Shown piece by piece: positions 6,857-15,233 of a stretch of 64,000 bases of DNA. The notes beneath the pieces were generated by a model. It was not told the origin of the DNA. It worked only from the letters and a program-made list of their open reading frames with translations, and did no database searches. This DNA comes from Echinicola shivajiensis (lineage in GTDB: Bacteria > Bacteroidota > Bacteroidia > Cytophagales > Cyclobacteriaceae), in NCBI RefSeq assembly GCF_018642165.1, contig NZ_JAHHZM010000002.1, positions 1 through 64,000 of the forward strand, read 5' to 3'. Every line of letters starts with the position of its first letter. Position 1 is the first letter of the stretch. The translations under genes and the position numbers were made by a program.

Positions 6857-9319
6857 TTAATCCTGAATCATTTGAATGAATTCCTCTTCAGAAATAAGTT
6901 TGACGCCCAATTTCTCGGCCTTTTCTTTTTTGCTGGGGCCCATGTCAGCACCTTCTATGATAAAATCCAGGCTTTTGGAAACCGATTTGACATAGGTTCC
7001 TCCGTGGGCATTAATGGTGTCTATTATTTCATCTCTCTTAAAATGTTCCAACTTGCCAGATGCCAGTATTTTCATTCCTTCCAGGGCATTGCTCTTCTGA
7101 CTTGGGGTATCTTCCTCTTTGACCTCAAAATGCAATCCTTGAGCCCTTAATCTTTCAATGATTTGAAGGTTCTCTTCTTGTTTGAAAAAATCCTTTAAAC
7201 TATAAACCAATGTTTCTCCAATGCCATTGATTTCCAATAAGCTTTCAGATGAACTTTGCATAAGTTGGTCAATATTCCCAAAGTGTTGAGCTAATATCTG
7301 TGCGGTGTTTTCCCCTATGTTTCTAATACCCAAAGCAAAAAGTACTTTTTCAAAAGGCTGTTCTTTGGATACTTCAATTCCATGAAACATATTGGAAATT
7401 ACCCCCTCTTGGAAGGTATTTCCTTTCAGTCTTTTGATTTTGTCTTCCTGTTCTGAAGTCAGTTCAAAATCAAAGGCCAAGACCATATCATGTACAGTGT
7501 TTTTTTCTTGTGACAACCGATGAAGCTTTTCCAAGCTTATTTGTTTGCCTACAAAAAGGGATAATACAACTGAGCAAGGCAAAAAGTCCTCAATCTGGTC
7601 ATGCGGAAGTGCTTCCAGTCTCTCTAGAAGGATTTCAAGAGAACCCAAATTTTGAGCCTTGTTGGATTTTTGGCTTTCTATGAAGCTTTTGAATTTCTCT
7701 AATTTCGGTTGTAGTTCAAGTGTTTCATTGTCCTGAAGGAACTGGTCTATTGCTGTAAGGGAAATTCCATGGGTGATGGAGAAAAGTGCCTTTTTAAGAA
7801 TAACGTATAGGTATCCCTCACTGCTCTTGTCATATTGGTCATTATTGATTTCCAAGCCTAATAGCATATCCTTTTGTGAATGCAGGTCATAAAGGTCTGC
7901 TGGAGTAGCTACATATCCTTGGTTGATAAGCGCCCTTATTCTTTCTGTTCCCAATGAGTCAATATCCATGGCTCTTTTGGATACGAAATGTTCTATTCTT
8001 CCCAGTATCTGGGGAGGACATGATTTTGTATTTGGGCAAAAGTGTTTGGCTTCTCCTTCTTTTCTTTCCAATAAGGTCCCGCATTCAGGGCAATGCGTAA
8101 TATATTGGACAGGTTGAGCACCAGATTTTCTCTTTTCTATAAAAACACCAGTTATTTTAGGGATGATTTCTCCGCCTTTTTCAACAAAGACAGTATCTCC
8201 ATTGTGTAAGCCTAAGCGCTCAATTTCATTAGCATTATGCAGTGAGGCCCTTTTAACGGTGGTACCTGCTAGAGATACTGGTGAAAGATTGGCCACAGGT
8301 GTGATAGCTCCTGTTCTGCCAACCTGATAGGTGACTGACATCAATTCGCTTTCAGCACTTTCAGCTTTGTATTTATAGGCAATTGCCCATCGCGGGATTT
8401 TGGCCGTATAGCCCAGTTCTTCCCGTTGTCCATAATCGTTGATTTTTAGAACCACTCCGTCTGTCTCCATGGAGAGCTCATGGCGTTTTTCCCTCCAGGA
8501 TTCTATATAATCCAATACCGAGTCAATGTCCGTACAGTTTTTATAGGTAGGAGAGATGTTGAACCCCCATTTCTCTAATAGTTTGATGGCGTCAAAGTGG
8601 TTGTCTACACCAATATCATCACCAAGAAGTTGGTAGCAATAGCAATTAAGCCTTCTTTTTGCTACTACACTGCTGTCCTGCATTTTAAGGGTCCCTGAAG
8701 CCGTATTTCTTGGATTGGCCAGCAAAGCCTCATCATTGGCAGCTCTTTCAGCATTGATTTTTTCAAACTCCTTGATACCCAAAAATATTTCACCCCGTAC
8801 CTCAAATTTTGCGGGAATATCATCACCTTCTAGAAATAAGGGGATACTTTGGATTGTTTTTACATTTTCTGTGACATTATCACCTCTAAAGCCATCTCCG
8901 CGGGTAACGGCCCTAACCAGTTTACCCTGTTCATACACTAAACTAATTGCAACTCCATCAAATTTCAGCTCACAAAAATAAGAATAGTCTTTATGCCCAA
9001 GGCCTTTAACAACCCTTTCATCAAAAGCTTCCAAATCTTCTTTGGAGTAGGTGTTCCCGAGTGAGAGCATTCTTGTTTCGTGCTCAACTGTTTCAAACTC
9101 CTTGGTTATCGTTCCTCCTACACGAAGGCTAGGGCTGTTTTGGTCCTGTAAATCAGGGTATTTATTTTCTAACTGAATCAGCTCACTTAAAAGTTGGTCA
9201 AATTCATAATCAGAAATTTCGCTACGATCTTCCTGATAATAGAGTTGGTTATGATGGTTGATAGCAGCGGTAAGTTCAGCTATCCTTTTTTTTGCTTCAG
9301 ATTTGGGATTGGTATTCAT
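6857..9319 (-). CDS. ligA: NAD-dependent DNA ligase with an internal insertion
   Basis: LigA seals nicks in replication and repair using NAD+. Domains in order: Ia and adenylation domain with catalytic K119 in ELKFDG; OB fold (about 325-400); Cys4 zinc finger with C410, C413, C428 and C434; helix-hairpin-helix region; BRCT domain (about 744-820). At 820 residues it is about 150 longer than the usual 670. The extra length lies between ADLYDLH (about 474-480) and the segment before EKVLFALGIRNIGE, roughly residues 490-630 (about 7425-7852). The frame is open throughout and all known motifs are intact, so this looks like a functional insertion and not a frameshift. It is the first gene of the operon with DUF6913 and dapA. 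Confidence 0.95.
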   Translation of the reverse strand: MNTNPKSEAKKRIAELTAAINHHNQLYYQEDRSEISDYEFDQLLSELIQLENKYPDLQDQNSPSLRVGGTITKEFETVEHETRMLSLGNTYSKEDLEAFDERVVKGLGHKDYSYFCELKFDGVAISLVYEQGKLVRAVTRGDGFRGDNVTENVKTIQSIPLFLEGDDIPAKFEVRGEIFLGIKEFEKINAERAANDEALLANPRNTASGTLKMQDSSVVAKRRLNCYCYQLLGDDIGVDNHFDAIKLLEKWGFNISPTYKNCTDIDSVLDYIESWREKRHELSMETDGVVLKINDYGQREELGYTAKIPRWAIAYKYKAESAESELMSVTYQVGRTGAITPVANLSPVSLAGTTVKRASLHNANEIERLGLHNGDTVFVEKGGEIIPKITGVFIEKRKSGAQPVQYITHCPECGTLLERKEGEAKHFCPNTKSCPPQILGRIEHFVSKRAMDIDSLGTERIRALINQGYVATPADLYDLHSQKDMLLGLEINNDQYDKSSEGYLYVILKKALFSITHGISLTAIDQFLQDNETLELQPKLEKFKSFIESQKSNKAQNLGSLEILLERLEALPHDQIEDFLPCSVVLSLFVGKQISLEKLHRLSQEKNTVHDMVLAFDFELTSEQEDKIKRLKGNTFQEGVISNMFHGIEVSKEQPFEKVLFALGIRNIGENTAQILAQHFGNIDQLMQSSSESLLEINGIGETLVYSLKDFFKQEENLQIIERLRAQGLHFEVKEEDTPSQKSNALEGMKILASGKLEHFKRDEIIDTINAHGGTYVKSVSKSLDFIIEGADMGPSKKEKAEKLGVKLISEEEFIQMIQD

Positions 9320-9451
9320 GTAGATCCTTTGAGGTTCTGCTTTTTTTGTCGTTCAAATCTACAGCTTTTGAACGAAAATTTCTGTCTATTGTGTCGCTAT
9401 TATTTTTCCCTCAAAGTTGGAAAATAGGGGATAATATTAAATCGAAATAAT

Positions 9452-9459
9452 TATATTTG
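9452..9459 (+). promoter_or_regulatory. -7 element upstream of the TetR gene
   Basis: TATATTTG at 9452-9459 fits the Bacteroidota TAnnTTTG -7 consensus. It overlaps the TTG at 9457, so that codon should not be the start; transcription near 9466 would favour ATG 9478. No good TTTG -33 element is visible at the usual spacing. Confidence 0.45.
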
Positions 9460-9477
9460 AAATCCAGTTTTAGCGAA

Positions 9478-10113
9478 ATGAATAAGAGTAAAAAAGTAGA
9501 AGAGAAGATAATGGAAATGGCAAATAAGCTATTTTTCCAAAATGGGTATAAGAATACAACCATGGATGATATATCCAAAAATCTAGGGATGAGTAAAAAA
9601 ACAGTTTACATGTATTTTCCAGGTAAACTAGAGTTGTTGGAAGCTTCTTTTAACCTCCTCAGAACCAAGTTGTCCATTAAGGTGGAGACCATCTTACAGG
9701 ATGAAAACCTTTCTTTTTTAATGAAGTTAAAATCCATGCTTTCTGCAATAGCTTCAGATCTAGCCCCTATCAATCCTCAATTAGTGTCTGATTTGAGAGA
9801 GCAGGTACCTGAGGTTTGGGCAGCATTGGAGGATTATATCAGGACATCAGCTTATTTAAGGTTTCAAAGATTGGTGCAATATGGAATTGATCAGGGACTG
9901 GTGTCTTCTAAAGTAAATAAGAGTATGGTGGTATTGATATATGCTTCTGCTATTCAAAATTTGATAGACCCTAAATTTTTGGGACAATTTCCACCTGAAA
10001 TGATAGATGGACTGGAATTAAAGCCAGTAAAAATTTATGATCAGGCTATTTCCATTATTTTTGAGGGCATACTCACCGATGAAGCTAAGAAAGAATATTT
10101 GGGTGCTGATTAA
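9478..10113 (+). CDS. TetR/AcrR family transcriptional regulator
   Basis: This 211-residue regulator has an N-terminal TetR DNA-binding domain: KIMEMANKLFFQNGYKNTTM, then the helix-turn-helix DISKNLGMSKKTVYMYFPGK, the family signature. The rest is a helical ligand-binding domain of usual size. I chose ATG 9478 over the upstream TTG 9457, because a -7 promoter element overlaps the latter. It is monocistronic, divergent from ligA and convergent with xseB. The target genes are unknown; no efflux gene is adjacent (the RND operon is 8 kb away). Confidence 0.9.
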   Translation: MNKSKKVEEKIMEMANKLFFQNGYKNTTMDDISKNLGMSKKTVYMYFPGKLELLEASFNLLRTKLSIKVETILQDENLSFLMKLKSMLSAIASDLAPINPQLVSDLREQVPEVWAALEDYIRTSAYLRFQRLVQYGIDQGLVSSKVNKSMVVLIYASAIQNLIDPKFLGQFPPEMIDGLELKPVKIYDQAISIIFEGILTDEAKKEYLGAD

Positions 10114-10254
10114 TCCAAAAAGCAGCTGTCTTTTTAAATAATATTACCGTTAGCTGAATATTCAAATAATAATAGGAGGGATATGGACAATTCCTTCATT
10201 TCCCTGCCTTCACAAAAAACGGTATTTTAAAAACAGCTGCTTTCAATGTTCCAT

Positions 10255-10458
10255 TTATTGCTCCTCTTCGCCAAAGGCTTTAAGGATATCTTCTTCAGTC
10301 ATTCTCAACTTTGATTTACAAGCCTTAACTAGTGAGCTTGCTTCTTTGACTAAGGAGGAGAGTTCATCTATACTTTTGTCATCTTCTTCAAGTTGACTAA
10401 TAATTTCTTCAATCCTACTAATGGACTTGTCGTAACTAAAGTTGTCTTTACTGCTCAT
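10255..10458 (-). CDS. xseB: Exodeoxyribonuclease VII small subunit
   Basis: A 67-residue XseB, the helical small subunit that binds the tail of XseA in exonuclease VII, which degrades single-stranded DNA from both ends. The motif YDKSISRIEEIISQLEEDD and the charged coiled-coil character match the family. The start overlaps xseA by 11 bases, the usual arrangement for translational coupling of this pair. Confidence 0.93.
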   Translation of the reverse strand: MSSKDNFSYDKSISRIEEIISQLEEDDKSIDELSSLVKEASSLVKACKSKLRMTEEDILKAFGEEEQ

Positions 10459-11764
10459 TTTCTTCTATGGTATTTATAATGCTATTAATTTTTTTAGATA
10501 AAGTATAAGTGGTGAGTTCGTCTCCTTTTTTGACTGTTAGATTATTGATGGGTTTTCCTTTGATCTCTGTACGGGTATAACCCTTCTTCAAAAAGGTGTA
10601 AGGGTCTAGTCTGTTTAAATCCCTGCTCAGCGTATCAAGTCTTAATCTTTCATTGCTAAGAATATTGGAAAATGTTCTCTTCATACCTGAATCCAAGTGT
10701 TGTAGTTCATTAGACTTGATTTTCAAAAGATGAAGGGATTGGGAAATAATTCTTTGTTTAAGCATTTCGGCTGTGTCCTTGCCACGTTGGATTTGGTTTT
10801 GTGAAATGCTTTTTAATAAATGCTCTAGATTTGAGATTTTTCGGTCTTCCTTTTGGAGTTGGTAGGCAACATGTCTCTCGATTTGTTTGAAATGGCCTTC
10901 CAATAAATCTTCATAGTTTCTGAAGCCTGAAAGGATGAATTCAGCTACGGCAGTAGGGGTTTTCATTTTAGTGTGGGCTACCATGTCCACTATGGATTCA
11001 TCTCTCTCATGCCCAATTCCCGTGACCACAGGCAATGAGGTACAGGCAATGGCCTTGGCTAGTTCATAATCATCAAAGCAGTCCAAATCAAGCTGGGCAC
11101 CACCACCCCTAATAATTACCATTAAGTCGAAATTTTCCTTTATTAGGTCAGCCTCAATCTGCTGAATGGCCAATATTAAACTGTCCACTGCCTGATCACC
11201 TTGCATGGTCGCTTGGTATAGTTTACAATGGACTTTGTAATGATTTCTATTATGTTCTACCTGATTGATGAAGTCACCGTAGCCTGCAGCATTGGCAGAG
11301 CTGATGATAGCGACTTTTTGGGGGACCTTGGGCAGGATAAATTGCTTGTTGAGATCCATTAGCCCCTCTTTGGTAAGCAGGTCAATGGTCTCCTGTCTTT
11401 TTCTGGCTTTTTCCCCCAAGGTGAAGTTAGGGTCGATATCCTTGATATTGACACTTAATCCATAGACTTCATGAAATTGTATACTTACTTGTGCCAAGAT
11501 TTTCATTCCAGCTTTTAGGTTTTGCCCCGTAATTGAGGTGAACCTTGAGGCGATGCCTCTGTAGGTATATGACCATATATTAGCCCTGATTTTGGCAAGA
11601 ATGCTTTTGTTGGATTTTTCTACAAGTTCGAGATAGGCATGTCCCCGGGGAGAATCCCGGAATTCTCCAATTTCAGCAATTACCCAATAAGAGGGGGCCA
11701 AGTTGGCATCAAGGCATTGTTGGATTAGTTGATTAAGTTCTAATAATGAAAGGGGCCTTTGCAT
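10448..11764 (-). CDS. xseA: Exodeoxyribonuclease VII large subunit
   Basis: The 438-residue catalytic subunit of exonuclease VII. It has an N-terminal OB-fold for single-stranded DNA (about 1-100), a central catalytic domain with KVAIISSANAAGYGDF and the conserved TGIGHERDESIVDMVAH (about 246-262), and a long C-terminal coiled coil that wraps around XseB subunits. The length is normal. It is cotranscribed with xseB by overlap. The upstream Spy-like gene ends with its own terminator just before this gene starts, so a separate promoter is expected in 11765-11841. Confidence 0.94.
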   Translation of the reverse strand: MQRPLSLLELNQLIQQCLDANLAPSYWVIAEIGEFRDSPRGHAYLELVEKSNKSILAKIRANIWSYTYRGIASRFTSITGQNLKAGMKILAQVSIQFHEVYGLSVNIKDIDPNFTLGEKARKRQETIDLLTKEGLMDLNKQFILPKVPQKVAIISSANAAGYGDFINQVEHNRNHYKVHCKLYQATMQGDQAVDSLILAIQQIEADLIKENFDLMVIIRGGGAQLDLDCFDDYELAKAIACTSLPVVTGIGHERDESIVDMVAHTKMKTPTAVAEFILSGFRNYEDLLEGHFKQIERHVAYQLQKEDRKISNLEHLLKSISQNQIQRGKDTAEMLKQRIISQSLHLLKIKSNELQHLDSGMKRTFSNILSNERLRLDTLSRDLNRLDPYTFLKKGYTRTEIKGKPINNLTVKKGDELTTYTLSKKINSIINTIEENEQ

Positions 11765-11773
11765 AGAACAAAA

Positions 11774-11804
11774 TAAATAAAAAATAGCCAGCGTAGCCGG
11801 CTAT
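11774..11804 (-). terminator. Terminator of the sigma/anti-sigma/Spy operon
   Basis: On the minus strand the stem ATAGCC / GGCTAT (11784-11789 with 11799-11804, plus an inner GC pair) is followed by a T-rich tract (11774-11783). It lies 38 bases after the Spy-like stop codon. Confidence 0.75.
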
Positions 11805-11841
11805 TCAATTTCTTTTTTAATGATAATTATTTGAAATCTTT

Positions 11842-12297
11842 CTAGGGAACATCAGGCCCCTGTTTTCCTCTTTCTCTGGTGGTCCTATATAAGTGCCTTA
11901 AGAATTCCCTTTCTATTTCGCCTATTTTATAAACTTGTACTGGGCTTAGGATTTCCGATACTTGTTTTGAGAAATCTTTTTCAATGTCCAAAAGCTCTTG
12001 CTGTAATTCGAATTTTTTATTGATCAGTTCAGTGGCTTTTTCAGAACTTATATTTTCATCCTTTGGATGCATGAGCTTTCTTAATTCCAAATGAACCTCT
12101 TTTCGTTTTTTATCAAATTGATTGTAAATGGGCCAGAATTCAGTGGCTTGTTCCGGGTCAATATCAAGTCGCTGAGTTAAAAAGGCAATCTTTGCAGCTT
12201 CAAATTTTTCCATGTCGAACTTCCTCCCCTGTTCCCTTTGCGCCAAAGCGGAGAAAGAAGTTAAACATGCTATCATTAGGATTAGTAGGGTTCTCAT
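11842..12297 (-). CDS. Spy/CpxP-like periplasmic protein
   Basis: A 151-residue protein with a clear signal peptide (MRTLLILMIACLTSFSALAQ). The mature part is almost entirely helical and highly charged, with a repeated pattern of the Spy/CpxP/LTXXQ type (FLTQRLDIDPEQATEFWPIY and VSEILSPVQVYKIGEIERE). Such proteins act as periplasmic chaperones or envelope-stress sensors. It is the third gene after an ECF sigma factor and a putative anti-sigma gene, 12 bases from the latter. This suggests a role in an extracytoplasmic stress response; the exact function is inferred. Confidence 0.75.
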   Translation of the reverse strand: MRTLLILMIACLTSFSALAQREQGRKFDMEKFEAAKIAFLTQRLDIDPEQATEFWPIYNQFDKKRKEVHLELRKLMHPKDENISSEKATELINKKFELQQELLDIEKDFSKQVSEILSPVQVYKIGEIEREFLRHLYRTTRERGKQGPDVP

Positions 12298-12309
12298 TTC
12301 TTTTGTTTT

Positions 12310-12690
12310 TTAGTATATCCACATTTCCTGTTCCAACTCAGTTTCATTTGCATCATATGTTCCGCCCCATTCTTCTTCAATAATCTGATCTAAAATAGCA
12401 TTGGGATCATCGCTGAGAGAAAGTATGTCTTCTGCAAACCAATCACCTTGATCGATCATTAGTTCCATTTCTTGATCCAGCGCATAAGTGTTGGAAAGGT
12501 TGTCAGATGAATCTATCGATATTTTAAATATAGATAGCCCAAAGCCAAGAAACAAAATTGCAGCCGCCGCCCAGCGTGTAAAATACACCTGTCGGGTCTT
12601 TTTCCGCTTGTTCTCAAGGATATTGTCCGCAAGTTGGTCAAAGTATCCCTCAGGGGTTTTGAATATGTTATTTTTTGGTAATCCTTTCAT
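12310..12690 (-). CDS. Putative anti-sigma factor, single membrane segment
   Basis: The 126-residue protein has a cytoplasmic N-terminal part (1-37, beginning MKGLPKNNIFKTPEGYF), one transmembrane helix at about 39-56 and a very acidic periplasmic tail ending in EEEWGGTYDANETELEQEMW. It starts 35 bases after the ECF sigma gene and is in the same operon. The topology and position fit an anti-sigma factor, though no canonical zinc-binding HxxxCxxC motif is present, so the role is inferred from context. Confidence 0.6.
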   Translation of the reverse strand: MKGLPKNNIFKTPEGYFDQLADNILENKRKKTRQVYFTRWAAAAILFLGFGLSIFKISIDSSDNLSNTYALDQEMELMIDQGDWFAEDILSLSDDPNAILDQIIEEEWGGTYDANETELEQEMWIY

Positions 12691-12725
12691 AGCTTATTAC
12701 TTAGACAATGAAAACACACAAAGGT

Positions 12726-13274
12726 TTATTCTCCTTTGATTTCCTTTTCGATTTTTTTTACTGCATGATGATACGATGCCTTTAATGCCCCAACAGATGT
12801 TTCTGTAATGGCACTGATATCTTCATAACTTAATTCCTCAAAATACTTGAGGTTAAAAACCAGTCGCTGCTTTTCTGGTAGTTTCAGCAAAATCTTTTGT
12901 AATAATAGCTCAATTTTGCTTCCGTCTATATGTGGGGATTGTTCCAAATAGTTTTCCATTTTCATTTCATGGTCATCAATTTGAAGGAAAATCCTTTTCT
13001 TTTTTTTATTTAAGAAGTTGAGGCTTTCATTAGTAGCTATGCGGTATAGCCATGTGAAAAGGCTCGAGTCACCTTTAAACTTATTGATATTTTTGAAGGC
13101 TTTGATAAAGGTGTTTTGGGTGATGTCATTTGCATCATCATGAATTAAAACCATTTTCCTGATGATTCCATATACTCTTACCTGATAAAGTTCTACCAAC
13201 AGTCGATATCCCTTTTCCTGCGTGGAAGGATCTTTGATAAGTGCTAAAATGGCTGAGTCATCCGATGGCTTCAT
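12726..13274 (-). CDS. ECF-type RNA polymerase sigma factor
   Basis: This 182-residue sigma-70 family protein has region 2 (about 20-90, with the core-binding DDANDITQNTFIKAFKNI and the -10-recognising FTWLYRIATNESLNFLNKKK) and region 4 (about 130-180, with LPEKQRLVFNLKYFEELSYE and an HTH in SAITETSVGALKASYHHA). The size is typical of extracytoplasmic-function sigma factors. It heads an operon with a putative anti-sigma factor and a Spy-like protein, suggesting autoregulated control of an envelope response. Confidence 0.92.
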   Translation of the reverse strand: MKPSDDSAILALIKDPSTQEKGYRLLVELYQVRVYGIIRKMVLIHDDANDITQNTFIKAFKNINKFKGDSSLFTWLYRIATNESLNFLNKKKKRIFLQIDDHEMKMENYLEQSPHIDGSKIELLLQKILLKLPEKQRLVFNLKYFEELSYEDISAITETSVGALKASYHHAVKKIEKEIKGE

Positions 13275-13420
13275 GCTTTACTTAGACTTCTAATCTATGA
13301 ATAAGTTTAATGGCTAATTAAATAAATTAAATTTTACTAATTATCAATGTAGGCAATCTAGCTTAGCAGATTATTATGTTTTTGGTTAATAGTGCCTTAT
13401 ATTTTCTAGATATAGATAAA

Positions 13421-13456
13421 AAACAAGAAGCCGTCCATTGGACGGCTTCTTGTTTA
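13421..13456 (-). terminator. Terminator of the universal stress protein gene
   Basis: A perfect 16-bp stem AAACAAGAAGCCGTCC / GGACGGCTTCTTGTTT has a 3-4 nt loop and, on the minus strand, a T tract (13415-13421). It lies about 65 bases beyond the usp stop codon. Confidence 0.9.
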
Positions 13457-13520
13457 GCTTGGTTCTAAGCTAAGGAATTATCTTTGTTACGAAAAGAGGG
13501 TTTTCTCCTTGTATCTCAAA

Positions 13521-14447
13521 TTAGATTTCTAGGATATAATCCAATATTCCAGCATTTTTACCTTTTGGTCTTGTCACCACAAGAGGGAATTTATCATTAA
13601 GTTGAATGAGACGTTCTGCAATACTACCGATAAATAGGGCAGTGGCTGCAGTTCTTCCCTTGGCGCCAATGATGATTCCACTTACATTGTCTTCTTGGGC
13701 TTTTAAGAAAATATCTTCAACTGGATCATCATTGTTGTCTACAGTATATACGGGATGTATGATCACATTTTTGGTGTCGATTTTTCGGATGAATTTCTTG
13801 AAATTGACTTCTGCATTGGCCTTCATGATATCAGCAAATTCTTCATATGATTTACCTGTAAGGTGGTATCCTGAAGGGACTGAAAACACGTTTTGACAGA
13901 TGATTTCAACATGGCTTCCGTGTCTTTCTGCAATCATGATCGCCTCTTCTAAGGCGTCTTTTGAATAATCAGAAAAATCAGAAGGTACTAATAACTTATC
14001 CACTTTAGGGGTTTTGCAGCTTTCAGGAACGATCATCAAGGAGCAGGAAGCTCTTCTTGCCAAACGTTGAGAAACTACTCCGCTGCCAGATAAGGTTGAT
14101 TTTCTTCCAACTAAAATCATGTCTGCAGATTTTTCATGGGCTAGTTTTAGTATTTTTTTGGAAAGTTGACCTTCTTTTACTACATAGCTTAATTCTGTTT
14201 TTAGATCTTTTTCAAAATGCTCCTCAACCACGGTTTTCATCTGTCCCTTTCTTTCATCTATCATATTATCCACAAGGTTGGGGAATTCTTTCAAAATGTC
14301 TTTTGGAATCTGAAGGTTTCTGATCACATTAGTGAAATAGATCTTTTTTGTATGGTTTATCTTCGCGATAAATGAAGCGAATTTCACCAATGTTTCATCC
14401 ATTTCTGAGTGGTCCAGGCAAACAATGAGTTTCTTAATTGTATACAT
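13521..14447 (-). CDS. Universal stress protein, tandem UspA domains
   Basis: A 308-residue cytoplasmic protein with two UspA domains (about 4-142 and 150-295). The first has the ATP-binding GRKSTLSGSGVVSQRL pattern near 117-132; the second has a related GAKGRTAATALFIGSIAERL near 265-284. Tandem Usp proteins bind ATP or AMP and modulate survival under stress; the target is unknown. The gene stands alone, with a strong terminator downstream and a 785-base non-coding region upstream. Confidence 0.9.
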   Translation of the reverse strand: MYTIKKLIVCLDHSEMDETLVKFASFIAKINHTKKIYFTNVIRNLQIPKDILKEFPNLVDNMIDERKGQMKTVVEEHFEKDLKTELSYVVKEGQLSKKILKLAHEKSADMILVGRKSTLSGSGVVSQRLARRASCSLMIVPESCKTPKVDKLLVPSDFSDYSKDALEEAIMIAERHGSHVEIICQNVFSVPSGYHLTGKSYEEFADIMKANAEVNFKKFIRKIDTKNVIIHPVYTVDNNDDPVEDIFLKAQEDNVSGIIIGAKGRTAATALFIGSIAERLIQLNDKFPLVVTRPKGKNAGILDYILEI

Positions 14448-14914
14448 TTCTTAAGCTGCTAAATATAGTGCGAAGTTATGATTTTAAATGAAGTGAAAAT
14501 AATTAAAAATGAATAAAATAGTTGAATATTAAATCGTCTATAGAGGGCTTGGATTTTTAATTCTTATATAGGCTTGACCCCCATAATTTAACAAAAAAAA
14601 CATGCATTAACCTAATCAAAAAGAATGAAGGATTAATGTAGTTTGAAATTTTATTCAAGTATTCCGTCCAAACCTAATTTTCTGTTTAATTAATTTTTAT
14701 AATTAATACTGCATTTGACTTTTTGATAAATATTCAAAATTACCCCTTTATCTTAGAGGCTTTAACCATATATTATATAAACTTTATTGGGGTATTTTGA
14801 TAATATGATGTATTGAAATTGTTGTTGTAACTAATTGATTTATAAGTGAATGTGTTGTTTTTCTTAAAATTTTATATCTCTGCTTATATTTTTATCATTC
14901 CTCAATCTTATTTG
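14448..14914. other. Long AT-rich intergenic region
   Basis: This is the stretch between the start of the usp gene and the structured RNA candidate. It is very AT-rich, with no ORF having a plausible start and composition and no strong hairpin. The usp promoter must lie here, but I cannot point to a CAAAnnTA (minus-strand -7) match. Confidence 0.5.
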
Positions 14915-14922
14915 TATATTTG
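14915..14922 (+). promoter_or_regulatory. -7 element of the structured RNA candidate
   Basis: TATATTTG fits TAnnTTTG and would place a transcription start near 14929, just before the GGTTCGGGTC that begins the closing helix. No convincing -33 TTTG is seen about 20 nt upstream. Confidence 0.5.
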
Positions 14923-14928
14923 CAGAAG

Positions 14929-15130
14929 GTTCGGGTCGCCGACATGTTCAAACTTCACAATTAACAAAAATACCGAGTGAAGCCTTTTTTCAAAACCAGG
15001 CCTCATCCCGATTCATTTCGGGACCTCGTTTCTTAGGAAGCAGGATAACAGTGGAAGGTTGCGAAACCCTGGCAGCTCAAATCTTGTCTATAAAGAGGTT
15101 TGTAACACTCTAAGACCCGTTCCTTTTTTA
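14929..15130 (+). ncRNA. Candidate structured non-coding RNA, about 200 nt
   Basis: No ORF explains this block, which is noticeably more GC-rich than its surroundings. Its ends pair: CGGGTC (14932-14937) with GACCCG (15114-15119), then TGTT (14945-14948) with AACA (15104-15107) and AAAC (14950-14953) with GTTT (15098-15101). Inside are a TTCAC/GTGAA hairpin (14954-14981), a CCAGG/CCTGG helix (14996-15000 with 15068-15072), a TCCCGA/TCGGGA hairpin (15006-15023) and a GGTT-GCGA-AACC tetraloop hairpin (15057-15068). A T run (15124-15129) follows the closing helix. A -7 box lies just upstream. The size and paired ends recall 6S-type RNAs, but I cannot identify the family. Confidence 0.55.
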
Positions 15131-15160
15131 TGTCCTGCTCTCTCTAAACTTTTACTCAAT

Positions 15161-15195
15161 AAAAAAAGAGAGCAATGCAAATGATTGGCTCTCCC
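15161..15195 (-). terminator. Terminator of serA
   Basis: On the minus strand, GAGAGCCAAT (15193-15184) pairs with ATTGCTCTC (15176-15168) with one bulge, followed by seven T residues (15167-15161). It lies 40 bases after the serA stop. Confidence 0.8.
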
Positions 15196-15233
15196 TTTCT
15201 AGTTGTATAGGTTAATTGTTTGTTTCCATCTAA

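Noticed and set aside
15020..15080. Possible SAM (S-box) riboswitch core, from GCGAAACCCTGGCAG at about 15061
   Set aside because: It resembles the GATGAAACCCGGCAACC block only loosely, the rest of the S-box pattern is missing, and no gene lies downstream on that strand for several kilobases.
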